A stretch of DNA of 7,626 nt from an uncultured Bacilli bacterium (lineage in GTDB: Bacteria; Bacillota_I; Bacilli_A; RF39; UBA660). The stretch covers positions 1 to 7,626 of the forward strand of contig CALVVC010000047.1 of NCBI GenBank assembly GCA_944363755.1, given 5' to 3'. This document shows positions 6,954-7,626 of this stretch, piece by piece (within the stretch, counting starts at the first letter, position 1; each line of letters starts with the position of its first letter). Position numbers and translations under genes: made by a program. A model generated the notes under the pieces. It worked only from the letters and a program-made list of their open reading frames with translations. It was not told where the DNA came from and did no database searches.

Positions 6954-6981
6954 CAAACAAAAAGCGGAGCCATAAGGCTCC
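6952..6981 (-). terminator. Rho-independent terminator with no assigned gene
   Basis: On the minus strand GGAGCC (6976-6981), loop TTAT and GGCTCC (6966-6971) form a GC-rich 6-bp hairpin, followed by GC and then TTTTTGTTTGTTT. No T-run follows on the plus-strand side. It would stop transcription coming leftward from 6985-7240, but no coding gene lies there on that strand. Confidence 0.7.
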
Positions 6982-7017
6982 TTCAGGGGGCCAAATAAAA
7001 TCAATTACGCAAGTTTA

Positions 7018-7064
7018 TGAATATTATGCAAATCCTTATAAAATAAAGCTTTTCTTAATATTCA
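7018..7064. repeat. 9-bp inverted repeat in the non-coding junction
   Basis: TGAATATTA (7018-7026) and TAATATTCA (7056-7064) are perfect reverse complements separated by 29 nt. The spacer is AT-rich. It could be a stem in a transcript ending at the nearby terminator, a recombinase or regulator site, or chance in AT-rich DNA. Confidence 0.5.
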
Positions 7065-7096
7065 CTTTTAACTATATAATGACTATTTTTAATACT

Positions 7097-7148
7097 TTGG
7101 GTACCTAATTGGGTACCTAATTTTTTGTGTTAACTTTTGGGTACCTAA
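7097..7148. repeat. Three identical 12-bp direct repeats TTGGGTACCTAA
   Basis: Copies lie at 7097-7108, 7109-7120 (directly tandem) and 7137-7148. Each contains the palindrome GGTACC and is nearly palindromic overall (TTGGGTACCTAA against TTAGGTACCCAA). GC-containing 12-mers repeated exactly three times in such AT-rich DNA are unlikely by chance. They could be operators for the flanking genes or integrase/recombinase arm-type sites. Confidence 0.85.
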
Positions 7149-7185
7149 AATAAGTATTTTTCATTTGTTTAGTTATTTTCAATCT

Positions 7186-7216
7186 TTAACACAATTATTA
7201 AAAAATATGATAGAAT
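7186..7216 (+). promoter_or_regulatory. Possible promoter for the right-edge membrane protein gene
   Basis: TTAACA (7186-7191) and TAGAAT (7211-7216) are 19 bp apart, longer than ideal, but TGA before TAGAAT gives an extended -10. An AAAGGAG ribosome site (7231-7237) follows. The three 12-bp repeats lie 40-90 bp upstream of the -35, a reasonable distance for an activator or repressor array. Confidence 0.4.
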
Positions 7217-7243
7217 ATATAGCAAAAAGAAAAGGAGATTACG

Positions 7244-7626
7244 ATGAAAGCGCATAGAAATATATTAATAATAAGTTTTATTCTTGGAATAGGATCTTTA
7301 CCATTTTTACTTTTATTAGATAAAGGAAAACTATATGAAATAATGCTTGCATTATTTACAAGTTCAATAATTTCCTTTTTGTTAGAATTGCCAAATTATT
7401 TTTCTTTAAAGAATGAAAACAACTATAAATTATACTCTTCATTATTTTGGGCAAAATCTCAAGCATCCATTTTAATTAACAGTATTGAAAATATAAAATT
7501 TAACAATGACTTCTTACTTGAAAAATTTTATTTTCAAAATATTAGCGACATGAATTCTAATCTAAAGGTAGTTGAATCATGTGATTCTGATTATTATTTT
7601 TCAAAAAAGAAAAACGAAAAAATGGC
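7244..7626 (+). CDS. Unrecognised two-helix membrane protein, N-terminal part only
   Basis: The ATG at 7244-7246 follows AAAGGAG with 6-nt spacing and opens 127 complete codons that run off the right edge without a stop. Two hydrophobic helices are visible at about residues 7-25 (ILIISFILGIGSLPFLLLL) and 31-50 (YEIMLALFTSSIISFLLELP), joined by a tight DKGKL turn. That predicts a hairpin with the remainder on one side of the membrane. Residues 51-127 are polar and Lys/Asn-rich, with one Cys (113) and no repeat or enzyme motif that I recognise. It is the only plus-strand gene and is divergent from the Fic-like gene. A two-helix membrane anchor with a cytosolic domain occurs in many accessory and some defence proteins, but nothing here assigns a function. 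Confidence 0.8.
   Translation, partial: MKAHRNILIISFILGIGSLPFLLLLDKGKLYEIMLALFTSSIISFLLELPNYFSLKNENNYKLYSSLFWAKSQASILINSIENIKFNNDFLLEKFYFQNISDMNSNLKVVESCDSDYYFSKKKNEKM

Larger units (their letters stand above)
6905..7243. other. Non-coding divergent junction between the Fic-like gene and the right-edge membrane protein
   Basis: These 339 nt contain no credible reading frame on either strand. From left to right they hold the fic promoter, a minus-strand terminator, a 9-bp inverted repeat, three 12-bp TTGGGTACCTAA repeats and a plus-strand promoter with ribosome site. I see no tRNA and no recognised riboswitch. The mixture of an unassigned terminator, inverted repeat and direct repeats suggests either a small RNA with regulatory sites or the scar of a mobile element. 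Confidence 0.7.

Noticed and set aside
7097..7148. Short CRISPR array from the three repeats
   Set aside because: The repeats are only 12 bp, two are tandem with no spacer, and no cas gene is visible.
6991..7240. A minus-strand gene feeding the orphan terminator
   Set aside because: The minus strand from 7240 to 6985 is full of stops; the longest ATG frame is about 15 codons with no supporting ribosome site.

Overview
This AT-rich window (well under one third G+C by eye) looks like chromosome from a low-GC Firmicute or Mollicutes-related bacterium, probably an uncultured Bacilli-type lineage. The standard bacterial code fits. TGA ends rlmN and rsgA in tight ATGA stop/start overlaps, and the tryptophans I checked are TGG. 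Nearly every gene has a clear Shine-Dalgarno sequence. All genes are on the minus strand except the one at the right edge.

The centre (6135 down to 1127) is a compact operon in the conserved Firmicutes order rlmN - stp/prpC - prkC - rsgA - rpe. It combines 23S rRNA/tRNA methylation, a PP2C phosphatase with its partner PASTA-domain Ser/Thr kinase, a ribosome-assembly GTPase and a pentose-phosphate epimerase. The junctions overlap or nearly abut: ATGA, TAATG, an 8-nt gap, then ATGA. Translational coupling is therefore likely. In Bacillus subtilis rsmB lies before rlmN and thiN lies after rpe; neither is visible here, so both flanks have been replaced.

Downstream of rpe (1-1126) is a cell-surface module. 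A consensus-like extended -10 promoter drives a 245-aa single-pass membrane protein of unknown function with a four-cysteine ectodomain. A possible 28-residue peptide follows, then a Rho-independent terminator. The start of a membrane-anchored or secreted protein, resembling SipW-dependent (TasA/camelysin-like) preproteins, is cut by the left edge.

Upstream of rlmN (6188-7626) is an accessory-looking segment. It holds a Fic-domain protein whose catalytic His is replaced by Gln although its N-terminal inhibitory SxxxEG motif is intact. Next comes a 350-nt non-coding divergent junction with a terminator not assigned to any gene, a 9-bp inverted repeat and three identical 12-bp TTGGGTACCTAA repeats. 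Last is the 5' part of an unrecognised two-helix membrane protein on the plus strand, running off the right edge. The best candidates for something undescribed are the Fic-like protein, the repeat-bearing junction (possible small RNA, operator array or mobile-element scar) and the two orphan membrane proteins.
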